From: Platycnemis pennipes
Taxonomy: Eukaryota > Arthropoda > Insecta > Odonata > Platycnemididae
Direction: 5' to 3'
DNA length: 64,000 nucleotides
Assembly (NCBI GenBank): GCA_933228895.1
Contig: OW121854.1
Span: 4,715,131-4,779,130, forward strand
Shown here: positions 44,839-55,596 of the stretch, one piece after another
Layout: each line of letters begins with the position of its first letter
How positions within the stretch are numbered: the stretch's first letter is position 1
Made by a program: the position numbers and the translations under genes
The notes under the pieces: model-generated
What the model saw: only the letters and a program-made list of their open reading frames with translations
Database searches by the model: none
What the model was told of the DNA's origin: nothing

Positions 44839-45378
44839 TAGGGATGGGTCGGTTCCACTTTTTTTCGGTTCCGGTTCCGTTCTTAACTTCGGTTCTCGGT
44901 TCCGGTTCTTAATTTACCACTTATTTTGCATTGCTTAGTGGTAAGATAAGATAATCAATAATCATTTTAGAGACATACTGCTTGAAAAAGAATACCTACT
45001 TCATTATATTTTTATGTTATATATACTATATTATGATATCATTTTCGTAGCACATCCAAAGGAGGTGGACGTAACATTTACCTATCAATCGGAATATCCT
45101 TATTACGGCGGTATTTCATCACTTAATAGAATTGGATGTAATAAAATAAATCATATAGTCATTTTAACGACTGAATTAGAATAATTCGCGGCAACTTTGA
45201 AGCATCTAAATACTCTATTTCACCAGGTTTTAATGTGAAGCCTCCACTTTCAGAGTGTGAGCAGGTTTCAAACTGGTTTTCGCGCCAATTATTTCGTTAC
45301 CGATTATTTTTGGCCTCGGTTCCGGTTCTAAGCTCAAGAACCGGTGGAACCGAGAACCGAAGAACCTACCCATCCCTA
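44839..45378. mobile_element. 540-bp hAT-type MITE
   Basis: The ends TAGGGATGGGTCGGTTC and its near-complement GAACCTACCCATCCCTA are flanked by a perfect 8-bp duplication, GTTCTTAG (44831-44838 and 45379-45386). The subterminal regions are rich in CGGTTCCGGTTC, which recurs in inverted form at the right end. It has no coding sequence. Confidence 0.9.
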
Positions 45379-45386
45379 GTTCTTAG

Positions 45387-45800
45387 TGTAACTCTCTCGC
45401 GGGTCCGATAGATGTCCGAACTGGCAACGAGGTGAGGGCAGCACACAGTGGGGGGGGGGGGGGGGGGGGGGGGAGAGGCCCCTTGAGTGGAACCGAAAGA
45501 CGTTGCGGGAGGAGAGGGTCATTCAGTCACTCTGCCTTCTTGCATTCTTACTTTCCTCCTCCTTTCTCTCTCCCCTCCGCCTTAAAAGGCTCCTCAAGGA
45601 AGGAGATGCTTGACTCTTGAAAGTCGTCTTTATCCCCCCCCCCCTCCACCCTCCCGGTCCTCCTCCTTAAGGATAGTTGTGCTACGCGACCTTCCAAGTT
45701 ATTTCTCGAGTTTTCCAAGGCCTATTCTATAAGTTCAGCGGGTGCGAGCCTTTTCAATTTCTAGCGATGAAAAGTGGAGGTTCGTCGGAGTGAAGGACCC
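45387..45800. other. unassigned, with a long poly-G run
   Basis: A run of 24 G lies at 45450-45473, followed by C/T-rich sequence. No gene recognised. Confidence 0.5.
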
Positions 45801-45803
45801 CTG

Positions 45804-45820
45804 GAGGCCTATTTGCTAAC
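45804..45820. repeat. left terminal inverted repeat of the Harbinger element
   Basis: GAGGCCTATTTGCTAAC, preceded by CTG. A related subterminal motif, GCTATTTGCTAGGC, occurs inward at 45906-45919. Repeats of this kind are often transposase or Myb-like protein binding sites. Confidence 0.75.
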
Positions 45821-45830
45821 TTTCGTGTTT

Positions 45831-45878
45831 CCGTGTCGATCGACTCGGAAACCCCCGTTTCCGAGTCGATCGACACGG
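45831..45878. repeat. perfect 22-bp hairpin near the left Harbinger end
   Basis: CCGTGTCGATCGACTCGGAA-AC and its exact reverse complement are separated by a CCCC loop. The stem contains the 8-bp palindrome TCGATCGA. It lies 27 bases inside the left terminus and has no counterpart at the right end. Confidence 0.95.
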
Positions 45879-46250
45879 ACGAATCGTCATGGAAACAGAC
45901 TGAATGCTATTTGCTAGGCTTTTCGAAACCTGGTCCACGGAATCCACGGTCGTTCCTTGTTCACGACCGGAGCTACGAAAATCGGCAGGGTTGCCACGTA
46001 GTCATCACCATCGTCCTGCCGGGCAACGTCATAGATTCAATGACGCATCACCTCTAAGCCAATGAGAGAAATTCATGAAGCATTTGTTTCATCGTCTGCA
46101 TCAAATGCAAAATATGGAGCGCGAAGGAGGTAAGTCAATGAATTTATTCAATATCTATTAAGTTATCTAACGTGCAGTTCATGATGTCGTTAGAAGACGA
46201 CGCGCGTGATACCATGTAATTATTTTGTTGAATAGTACGATTGTCCTTTA

Positions 46251-46483
46251 AGGCCGCTTTACACGATACAATTTTTTGCACAATTTCTTGTACAAACTCT
46301 TGTATAGACTGAACGAAATTGTATGTTTGTCTGAATGGAATTAGAACACGTTCTATTTCCCGTTCAGTCATTCAGACAATCGCACAAGTTTTCGTACAAT
46401 TTGCCGCTTTACACGGTACAATTTCTTCATACAAGAGTTTGTACAAGAAATTGTGCAAAAAATTGTATCGTGTAAAGCGGCCT
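46251..46483. mobile_element. 233-bp MITE nested in the Harbinger element
   Basis: The ends AGGCCGCTTTACACGATAC and GTATCGTGTAAAGCGGCCT are perfect inverted repeats flanked by a perfect TTA duplication (46248-46250 and 46484-46486). This is the best preserved of three copies. Its ends differ from those of the host Harbinger element, so it was probably moved by a different Harbinger-like family. Confidence 0.92.
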
Positions 46484-47218
46484 TTACAGTAACATTGCGG
46501 TCACTTTACTTTTCTCATTGAATTTCTTCAAAGAGCGCCTGAACTAGTCGAGTTTACCTGCATTTTGTTAGTAACTTATACAATTTCACGAAGAATTTCC
46601 CTTAACTCATCATTAGAAATATTTCTTTAACTTTTCAATGACATTACGGTTTTTTTAATTTTTCTATTAAAAGCTCCCACGAGATTCCACGAAATGGTAG
46701 AGTTTTTACTAAATGCTGTTATGCACATACACAGCTTTACAAATAATTTTCGCTAAGTCATCACTAAAATGAATATTTCAGTCGCACAATGGTTGTCGAG
46801 ACCCATACTGATCTAATAGCATAATAACAGTGGTTCGTGTATTGCATACATTACTGCCACTATTATCCATAGGCATTCACGTGAATGTCGTTTTGTCGGA
46901 GTGAGTTTCAATAAAGTAAATCACGAGCAAACAAACTTTAATTATGTAATGTAGATGAATGAGATATTAGTTCCAACCATATACTTCTACGAAGTGTCGA
47001 AATATTTTCTAACAGTATAATTCGTGGCACCATAACGTGACCTTTTTCTTGCAGTATTTCTGTGCTCATACGAGCAACTGACTTAATATTTGTGAACTAT
47101 AAAGGCGTTAGTAAATTTTTCTAAAATTCTGTCTCAGCATATTCATTTTACCGTTGTGTTATTCAGCACACTATGAAACACACGATGTGTACACAATTCC
47201 TTTGCAAAGCAGAAGGCA

Positions 47219-50200
47219 ATGGAAACACATGAGGATAATACAGGTTCGGTGAAGTTCAGACGAATAATACCTTTTCATGACTTGTCTTTGTTTTAGAACC
47301 TGTAGCAAGCTGCAGTCGAGTTGGTGGCAGCCCAAGGGTGTCCACCGAACAGAAACAGCTGTTGATTCAGTTCATGGTGGAACACCCTGGGCTTGCCACC
47401 AACAAATTTACAGGCCCACAGGGTAGCATCAAGAAGCAGCACCTGTGGGCCGAGATCGCCGGAATACTGAATGCCTGTGCCACAGGAGCCAGGAAGTCGC
47501 CGGAGAAGTGGTCCAAGGTAATTCACTTTAGTCCACTATAATGCTCGGATATATAGTAGACAGTGCTATGATACCTGATATGGAACATTTCCTTTTTAGT
47601 GTTGGCAGGACTGGAGGTCCGATACCAAGGCCAAGGCTGCCAAAATTAAAAATCATGCAGCTGGTACAGGGGGAGGGCCAGCACTGAAAGTGACTTCCCT
47701 CTCACTACAGGAGGAGTTGCTCCTGGCAGTAATTGGAGAGGTGATAGTTGCAGGGCACACTATCATCAATGACCCCCTGGAGGTGATTGTTGGCTAAGCA
47801 TGAGTGGCTCTAATTTCTTGCAAAAATTTCTCTCGCTGTATATCTTACATTATCATTTGTCTCCACAGCGATTCCAACTGCAGAGAACCTTCCCCATACC
47901 TTCTTCCCTTCCCTCCCAAACCTCTCTTCAACCTGACCCTTCATCCCTTCCCTCCCAAACCTCTCTTCAACCTGACCCTTCATCCCTTCCCTCCCAAACC
48001 TCTCTTCAACCTGACCCTTCATCCCTTGATGATACCTTTACTTTCCCCTTGTCACCCTCTATTTTACCTTTGAACCCCACTCCTTCTCCAGAGCCCTCTG
48101 TCCCCCCATCACCCTCCCCCACCTACCACACCAAACAGGGAAGACTCAGTGCTGCCCCTCCCCCACCACCCCTGTCCGCCAACAGGAAGAGGAAGAGGCC
48201 TGCCAGCTCAAGTAAGTTATGTACTCAAAATTGGGAGATTTAGGCAATGTGGTGCTCTTTCAGTAACTTTGAGCAATGCGAGCATTCGTGTTAGCCGAAA
48301 AACCTGTTCAACGTTCCACTACATGGATACTCAACTCATTAACATAGAGGCATAGGTTGGTTCTGGTATGGGTGGTGGAATCAGTATATACAATAAAACT
48401 GTGGATAACAATACATACACTTTTATTTCAGTATTAGGGACATTCAGTTTGTGAGCTCTTAATTATGAAAATATTACCATAACAGCAAAACAGAAGATGT
48501 TAGAATAATGGAGTCACGAAGTCCTTAAGGAGTAATACCTATAAGTGGAGTGCACAGTTCATATCATTGTAAGAACTTACAACATGAATTAGGTTGTTTA
48601 AGTTTCCATAGCCAATGAAGACATTTTTTAAAACTTTAAGATGAACTCCAACATACATTAAATATTTCAACCAACTAGGTGGCCATCCTCAGGAAGGAGA
48701 ATAAAGGGTTAAGTGGGACTTGCCCAAGGGAAAACAACAGTGTTGCAGCACTGTCTGCAGCCAAGCAACAATTTCCATTGAGGAAGAGAAGGGGGGTAGG
48801 TGTGGGGAAGTGAGGTTGTGATAGGGTGATAAGTGATGGAGGAAAGGGGGAGGAAGGAGAAGTCAGTTGGCACTGCATTGTGTTGTGTGGGTGTTTACAT
48901 TTTCCTACCAAAATGATAAGTGCTGTAAATTAAGTCAGGTTCATTATTTATAATTTTGTCTCAACCTCTTGGTTGGCATATTTGATTTAAAGTATGTCTT
49001 AAAATTAAATACTCTAAACAAGAAGGTAAATAATCTAAATAAGTATTTACGCATTTAGAATAGGATAGAATAGAATTTTATTGTTCGAGGACTAGTGTCC
49101 TATGGAACAGGATTACAATTTTACCTTTTTGGTTTTGGTGCAGCAAATAGACAATATACAAATTATTTGAATTTCATACATGCACATTACATCACTTAAG
49201 TAAACATAGACAAAATTCCGATTACATGACAATAAAAACATGCATAGGTGTTCATACAAGATTATACATATGGTTTGATATAAGTGAACTGTCATAAGCC
49301 TTTTAAACTGGTTAATGTTATTAACTTTAACAATGTAATCAGGTATATCATTCCATATTCTCATTGATGTATTTAGGGGGGATTGCAGGAATGAGTTTGT
49401 TCTGCATTTTGGTATTTTGAAACGTCTCCGCGCCCTAACAACCCTGTCACAATTGCTAATGTTGACCATTATTCTTAATCAGGAGACTTGCGTGACAATA
49501 AATTAAACATAAAAATAGAATACTGTAATTTTTTTTGATCTTCAAGTTTAAGCCACTTGATCTTTAAGTAATAAGGCGTTATATGTTCATGCAATGCCAC
49601 ATTACATATAAATCTTACACCAGCATTTAACAATATCTGCATTTTATTGAACAGTTCAGTAGTTAAATCAGACATAACCAGCGAGCAATACTGAATATGA
49701 GGAAGGTACAATGATTGAATCAACTTTTTGCGCAATTCAAAAGGTATTAAATGCTTAAGCTGTGCCAACGTTTTATAACACTTATTTGAAATATGTGCTA
49801 CTTGTTCATCCCAAGTGAGTATATTGTTAAGAGTAACTCCTAAGTTTTTAACAGACTGAGAGTATTGAATTTCAAAGCCATCAACACAAATTTTAGGTAA
49901 TGCTTCAAAATTAAGTTTATTAATAAATTGTGTGGCACCAATTATAATCCCTTTCGTTTTCAGAGGATTAATTTTCAACAAATTTTCACGGGACCAATTA
50001 CAAATATGGATGATATCGTCATTTACTTTTTCAATACCATCAAGCAGGTGTGTTGGATGGCGGCGGAGATATATTTGTAAATCATCCGCATATAATTGAT
50101 ACAAAGAGTGAATTAAGGAACAAGGTAAATCCATGATAAAAATTGTGAAAAGTAGGGGACCAAGGATTGACCCCTGCGGCACACCACAAGATACATTTGA

Positions 50201-52614
50201 AAAACTGGAAAGTTGGCCATCACTGCCTTTAACTGCTTGTTTTCTCTCTGACAAATAAGATTTATACCATTTAAGAACAGCGATAGAAAATCCAAGTTTT
50301 TTTCATTTTGAGTAGCAGGAGGTCATGATTGACACAGTCGAAGGCCTTGGTAAAGTCAAAGAGTACCAGAATAGTAACTTCTTTATAATCTTTGCCGACA
50401 CGGATATCTTCTGTTATTCTTATGAGAGCAGTTTGAGTACAGTGGGAGCTGCGAAAACCAGATTGATATTTATCGATAAGATTCCTTTCTGCTAAAAATT
50501 CAATTGTTGAGTTGTACACAAACCTTTCTAATGGTTTAGATAAAGTACACAACAAAGATATAGGGCGAAAGTGACAGAGTTCAGTGGGGTTGTGATTTCT
50601 TTTTATAGGTTTGATTACAGCGGTTTTCCAGCTGAAGGGGAAAGATGAATACTTTAGTGAAAAATTATAAATATCTAACATCACTGGGAAAACCACTGGC
50701 AGAATGTTTTTTAGCGTTTTGTTGTCTAACCCATCTATTCCGGCTGAATTTGATTTGATGCAACGGAAATAATTCAGCATGAGTTCAGGAGTAAGATAAG
50801 GAAAATAAAAGAGGTTGTCACAGAACTCCTGATTATCTCTTCGGTTAGTATAGTTGGAAACTATGGTGCTTGGACCTGTCCCTAACGGGCTGGAGGAGCT
50901 GGTGTTAGGTGAGTTAAGAAAATATGTGTTTAACTCCTCAGCAGAAAAATTAAGTTTTTCATTTTCTTTTTGGGTCTTAACTAGCCCTAGCCGTCGAATC
51001 TCATTCCAGATTGTCCTTGAATCCCATTTATTAGAAAAACATCGATTGTAATAATCGCTCTTTGTCTTTTTGATAAGACCAAGGTCGAATTCCTCAGGCT
51101 TTTATACTCATGGTAAAGTTCTACAGTTTTGTTTCTTTTAAATTTACGTCTAGCAATGTCCCTTCTTTTCATCATGTCCTTAATATCTGGAGTCGCCCAT
51201 GGAATAGGACTTCTCTTAGGCAGTATCTTTCTTAATGGCGCATGCTTGTCTAGCAGTTTATTGACATTGGATATGAATATGTTCAGTTTATCATCAACTG
51301 TGTGGGCAGACAGAAAATTGGCCCATGAAAGACCATCAAAATCCTCTTGAAACTTCGTCAAATCAAAATTTCGGAAATCACGAGAGAATATAGCATAGAT
51401 ATTACTTCTAGGAAAGTTAAATCTAAATTTGACATGTATCAAGTCATGGTTGGAAAGAAACGGAATGGAACATTGACCATAATCAGTAACTTTCGATAAG
51501 TCATCAACAATAAACAAGTCTGATAAAGTGCTTGTGGAAGGGAGGTGATGGGTAGGTTGCAGCGGTACAATCGACATATTGCAACGGTAACAGAGGTCAT
51601 TAATATATTCGCAATCGTGCGTGGCTTTAAGCAAGTCAGAGTTAAAGTCACCGCACACAATTACATTTTTATAATGGGGTAGAATACTAAGCAACGTTGA
51701 CTCAAATTGGTCATTAAGATAACCAACTTTAGGAGGTCTATAGACTACTGCCACTACAGCTTTACCAAATTTACAAGATAATTCTACAAACAGGAATTCA
51801 GGTTTGAAATTTTCACTGAAGCTAGATAACACCTTAAAATTAAAATGATTTCTTACAAACAAACATACACCACCACCGGTTCTTACTGGTCGATCGTTTC
51901 GAATCAATGAAAACTGGTCCAAGTATGTATAAAATAAAATAATAATTCAATACTGGCTACAGAAACTTTTTCAATGTAACTTAAAAGCCAATAGTCTGCT
52001 CTTATTTTCGTTAACATCATGAACATTACAGTACAACACACTCTGCCACGTTGAAAATATAGAACACCATAATAAGCTTATGCAGATGAATTATAGCTGA
52101 TGAAGCAATATCACATAACTTTCTGTTCCTTATTGATTACGCAGGAAATGAGTGCGAGGAGAGGCTGGCAAGAGCTGCTGAGGTCAGGGCAGAAGCCTGC
52201 AAGGAGAGGGCAGCTGCCAGCAGGGAGAGGGCAGCTGCCATGACCTCAATGGCAGAAGATAGTAGGGAGAGGACTGCTGCCATGACCTCAATGGCAGAAT
52301 CAGCCAGGAGAACGGCAGACGCTTTATGTGAAACACTGCAAACCCTCAGTGCTGAGTAAGTTTAGCTGTGTACAGAACAAGTTCACAAGCCATCACTTTG
52401 CAATAATTTATATTTGTCTGAGCTGCAAGTGGATCACTTGTAATGGATTGACAACATTGATATTCCACATGTAAACCCCCTATTGTTTGCCTATTTTTGT
52501 TACAGCTATGTCAATAATGTTGAGGATCCATTCATTTTGGGACTTCTTCAGCATGTGTCCATTCTGCGGCAACAACAGTTTCGCCAACGTTTCAGTTCGT
52601 GTCTTCCGGTCTGA
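47219..52614 (+). CDS. Harbinger Myb/SANT-like DNA-binding protein, six exons
   Basis: In PIF/Harbinger transposons a second protein with a Myb/SANT-like trihelix binds transposon DNA and helps bring the transposase to the ends. Proposed exons are 47219-47243, 47297-47517, 47600-47782, 47869-48211, 52145-52355 and 52506-52614. All introns are GT-AG, and the joined frame is open for 363 codons. The start is the first ATG that splices in phase into exon 2. The trihelix lies at about residues 24-95 (STEQKQLLIQFMVEHPG, LWAEIAGILNAC, SPEKWSKCWQDWRSDTKAKA). A proline/serine-rich region follows with three 13-residue repeats (154-192), then a basic NRKRKRP nuclear signal, then an alanine- and charge-rich helix (RERAAA, MTSMAE repeats). 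A 3.9-kb intron holds a LINE. The last exon is mostly Penelope-derived, so the native C-terminus may be lost. Alternative donors in exon 3 cannot be excluded. Confidence 0.78.
47899..48015 (+). repeat. three 39-bp tandem repeats in the Myb-like gene
   Basis: Each unit encodes PSSLPSQTSLQPD. The second and third units are identical at DNA level across most of their length, so the expansion is recent. The period is a multiple of three, keeping the frame. Confidence 0.95.
49055..51925 (-). pseudogene. APE-type LINE nested in an intron of the Myb-like gene
   Basis: Reading downward from 51922, the second half of an endonuclease is present (VCGDFNSDLL, SNHDLIHVKF). A linker follows, then a full reverse transcriptase: KPIKRNHNP, then RPISLLCTLSKPLERF, GFRSSHCTQTALI, FDFTKAFDCVNHDLL (motif A), GVPQGSILGPLLF (motif B) and YADDLQIYL (motif C, both aspartates kept). 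The C-terminal LGVTLNNILTWDEQVAHI and RRRFKIPKCRT blocks come next. The 3' end has AATAAAATTCTATTCTATCC. Frameshifts near 51055, 50280 and 49470 break it, and the 5' half of the endonuclease is missing. It lies antisense to the host gene. Its RT is more complete than any other in the window and belongs to a different family from A to D. The clade is uncertain within the Jockey/CR1 group. Confidence 0.92.
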
Positions 52615-53346
52615 AGTGTTTCTTAGCAGATTTTTACCGTCTTGTATACCACATTCTGCCATATGCACTCTGATGTTCAATTGAGCATATTTTCATTGCC
52701 CGTTACACTAGTTTCTTCAAATAGATGCTTCCATGCATGGGAGAGTTTATTACTATCCTCTCTGTTAAAGGTTATGGGGTTCTTGGCCGATTCCATTGCC
52801 TCGTGTATGAGCCTTGGGAAAAAGTATTTGTCGGCCTATCTTCTGTTGTTTGCGTAACTAAGACAAGGGACATTTTGTGCAGAGGAAAAGACCTTATGCA
52901 GACGGAAGAACAGAGCGGCATATATGAGACCCAATGCTATTGTAGGAAGGCCTACATTGGGCAAACCTTGACTGCCCTAAAGATCCACATTCAAGAACAT
53001 AGGAAATGGACAAACAACAGAAGATAGACCGACAAATACTATTTCCCAAGGCTCATACACGAGGCAATGGAATCGGCCAAGAACCCCATAACCTTTAACA
53101 GAGAGGATAGTAATAAACTCTCCCATGCATGGAAGCATCTATTTGAAGAAACTAGTCTAACGGGCAATGAAAATACGCTCAATTGAACATCAGAGTGCAT
53201 ATGGCAGAATGTGGTATACAAGACGGTAAAAATCTGCTAAGAAACACTTCAGACCGGAAGACACGAACTGTAACGTTGGCGAAACTGTTGTTGCCGCAGA
53301 ATGGACACATGCTGAAGAAGTCCCAAAACGAATGGATCCTCAAACC
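52521..53346. mobile_element. Penelope-like element fragment folded into an inverted repeat
   Basis: The left arm (52521-52852) and right arm (53011-53346) are reverse complements, about 97 per cent identical by eye, separated by 158 bases. The plus-oriented right arm and spacer carry Penelope-type coding sequence, and the left arm is the same 3' region in antisense. Penelope-like elements often insert with partial inverted or tandem copies of themselves, so this shape fits the family. Confidence 0.88.
52858..53190 (+). pseudogene. Penelope-like GIY-YIG endonuclease domain remnant
   Basis: The frame gives SGIYETQCYCRKAYIGQTL, then HIQEHRKW, the start of a GIY-YIG nuclease as found at the C-terminus of Penelope-like reverse transcriptases. 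A stop after NNRR interrupts it. The frame then resumes with RLIHEAMESAKNPITFNRED and LSHAWKHLF, the typical end of the protein. The reverse transcriptase part is absent. The conserved GIY and YIG residues are still present, but the stop and the missing RT make it inactive. Confidence 0.88.
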
Positions 53347-53458
53347 AGACACCGCTGAAGCCTCAATAAGGAATGTGTCAATAACTGTTCAGCCACTGCT
53401 AATGTATTTACCCATTCTGATATCCATGATCTAATTGCCCCAGATAGTTTAAAATAGT

Positions 53459-55596
53459 TTATCTATGCAAGCGGTTCACAATACCCTGCCTCACAATCCT
53501 TGCCTCCCTTAAAACTGCCCTTGCATTTTCAAGGGGAAGTATTGGGACAGCTGGATTTTGGTCATCTTCATCCTCCACAGGAGCATCTCCTGGCACCGGT
53601 ACACCACCCAAAATGCACATATTGTGCAACACACAACATGCATTCAGGATTCTCCCAGCCTTGACTGGTGTGTACTCCAACACGCGGTGCCTTAAGAGGC
53701 ATCGGAATCTTCCTTTCAGCACACCAATACACCTCTCCACTGCACTCCTTGCCCTAACATGGAAGCGGGTGTAATTAGCCTCCGGTGACCCATCCTCTGC
53801 ATTTAAAATCGGAATCTGGAGCCATGGCTGGTGTGGGTAACCCGAATCACCTGCTCAAGAAAGAGTCCTCATTACAATGTGTTTCATGCACAATTATAAA
53901 AGATATTCAAGTTCATTATTGGCAGAATAATTTATAAGTAATTTAGGACAGACAGTTCTGTTTTTGCACTGCATACAATAAGCTCAATTAAAAGGCATTC
54001 TCTAGAGTTTGATAACTAATTTCATAAAGCAGAAAATTAAACTTGGTTTTTAACTGCAATGAGGAGATAAGAAAGGGAATCATACTTAAGTACAATAATA
54101 CAGAGGAACCCTAATTTAGTGTATGTCTAAGATACAGGATTTTGCACCTTAAATAAAAGTTCTACTTTAAATGGGGTTATATAAAGTCTATTATAAAGTC
54201 TTATCACTGACAAACTTAGATGGAACCATAGAAAAGTGCAATTATGGGTCAAACTGAACTCAGGTAACTGCAAATGTGGATTCCACTGCATGTAATTTTT
54301 AAAAAATTTTTGCATACCCAGTAGCCAACACTGCTCGCCACTTTCCCACACTTCCTTCATCTCTCTGTACACTGCTGAATGGTTCCAGATGTACGAATCA
54401 TGGGTGCTCCCAGGAAATCGAGCAACAATACTTATAATTTTAAGTTCAGAGTCACATACCTGAAAACATTGAATATGACATTATCACATTATCAGTACAT
54501 TCAGTTAAAATGCCTGAATTCATTCATCTGATCATGACAACTTACTATCTGAGCATTGATAGAGTGATATGACTTCCTATTCACATACAGGTGTTCATGC
54601 TCCACTGATGCTTTAATGGCCACATGTGTTCCATCAACAAATCCCAGCACTCCATGGAAGCCCGTAGTTTGGTAGTTTCTGTGGAGTGCAAGTGATTGTA
54701 ACATTAATGTCTAACTAAGTTTTCTTTCATTTCAGATTCATCAATTTCCTGAGGAGGTGATTTATTAAATGTTTCAATAAAAAAAGTTTTATGAACCCTG
54801 AAACAGCAGTTATTCATTGCTCTTACACCCCTCCTTTCACTTATGAATAACAAATCAAGAGTGGTCTGTCACACTCTTGCAAGTGGACTAAGGAGGTAAT
54901 AAGTATTCTTGTATGTTGTTTACTGATTTACAGAAAAAGTTTCAACTATAAAAATGTTAAACAATGCTCAAGAACCTTTCTACAGCTTAGATATGACTAC
55001 TGATACAAGATTTGTTTACCATGAATACCATTCAACTTATATAACATTAAAATGTTAGTTAAAGGTGAAAATGTACATACTTTTGCATAAGCTGTCTCCT
55101 CTCATTCTGATTAATTGGGAAATGAATCCATTTCCACATTACTGCTTGGCTATTTAATGCCTCAGTCACTTCCTCTATGCAATTGCTCACAGAGGCTTGA
55201 CTGAGGCCAAGGTTGCTGTCACTGCCAACAGATTTTTGATAGCTCCCTTGCCCAAAGAAGTGTAGAGCACACAAGACCTGGTAAGAAATTCATATGCATA
55301 TCTTAAGTAATCGAACAATTGAAACATGACTGAACATACAAGGTTAGATGAGCACAAACCTTCAACTCGGTGGGTATTGCTGTACTTCTCTGGGCTTGGA
55401 GCAAATGAGGCTGCAACTCAGTTATGAGTCCATGCACCATGTCCTTATTCAACCGGTACAACCCCTGAAACACCTCTTCTGTCGCAGCAAACGGGTCAGC
55501 TGCATCCCGCAACTGACGTAGCCTGCGCTTATTCCTGAGGATCAACTCCCTTCTCCTTTGACGCCTCACAATAGCCACAGCATCTAATTCATTCAT
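53459..55596 (-). CDS. PIF/Harbinger DDE transposase, five exons
   Basis: This enzyme cuts and joins transposon DNA at 3-bp target sites and works with the Myb-like protein. Proposed exons, in order of transcription, are 55596-55360, 55277-55081, 54678-54546, 54459-54318 and 53850-53459. All four introns (82, 402, 86 and 467 bases) are GT-AG, and the joined frame is open for 366 codons, the usual length for HARBI1-like transposases. The N-terminus is basic (RRQRRRELILRNKRR), followed by a helix-turn-helix region (LKVLCALHFFGQGSYQKSVG, LSQASVSNCIEEV). The catalytic acids are D160 in GFVDGTHVAIK, D210 in RFPGSTHDSYIW and E275 in SAVERCIGVLKGRFR. The LLGDSGYP and CVLHNMC blocks are intact. I see no stop or frameshift, so the protein may be functional. 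An upstream non-coding exon cannot be excluded. Confidence 0.88.

Noticed and set aside
45833..46057. 74-codon frame starting inside the left Harbinger hairpin
   Set aside because: The frame starts within a perfect palindrome in the terminal region and has no domain. The two expected Harbinger genes are already accounted for.
47797..47868. stop codon after the Myb trihelix taken as the end of the gene
   Set aside because: A GT donor at 47783 and an AG acceptor before 47869 keep the frame into the proline-rich exon, and later exons are also phase-compatible, so the longer spliced gene is preferred. Without cDNA the short form remains possible.
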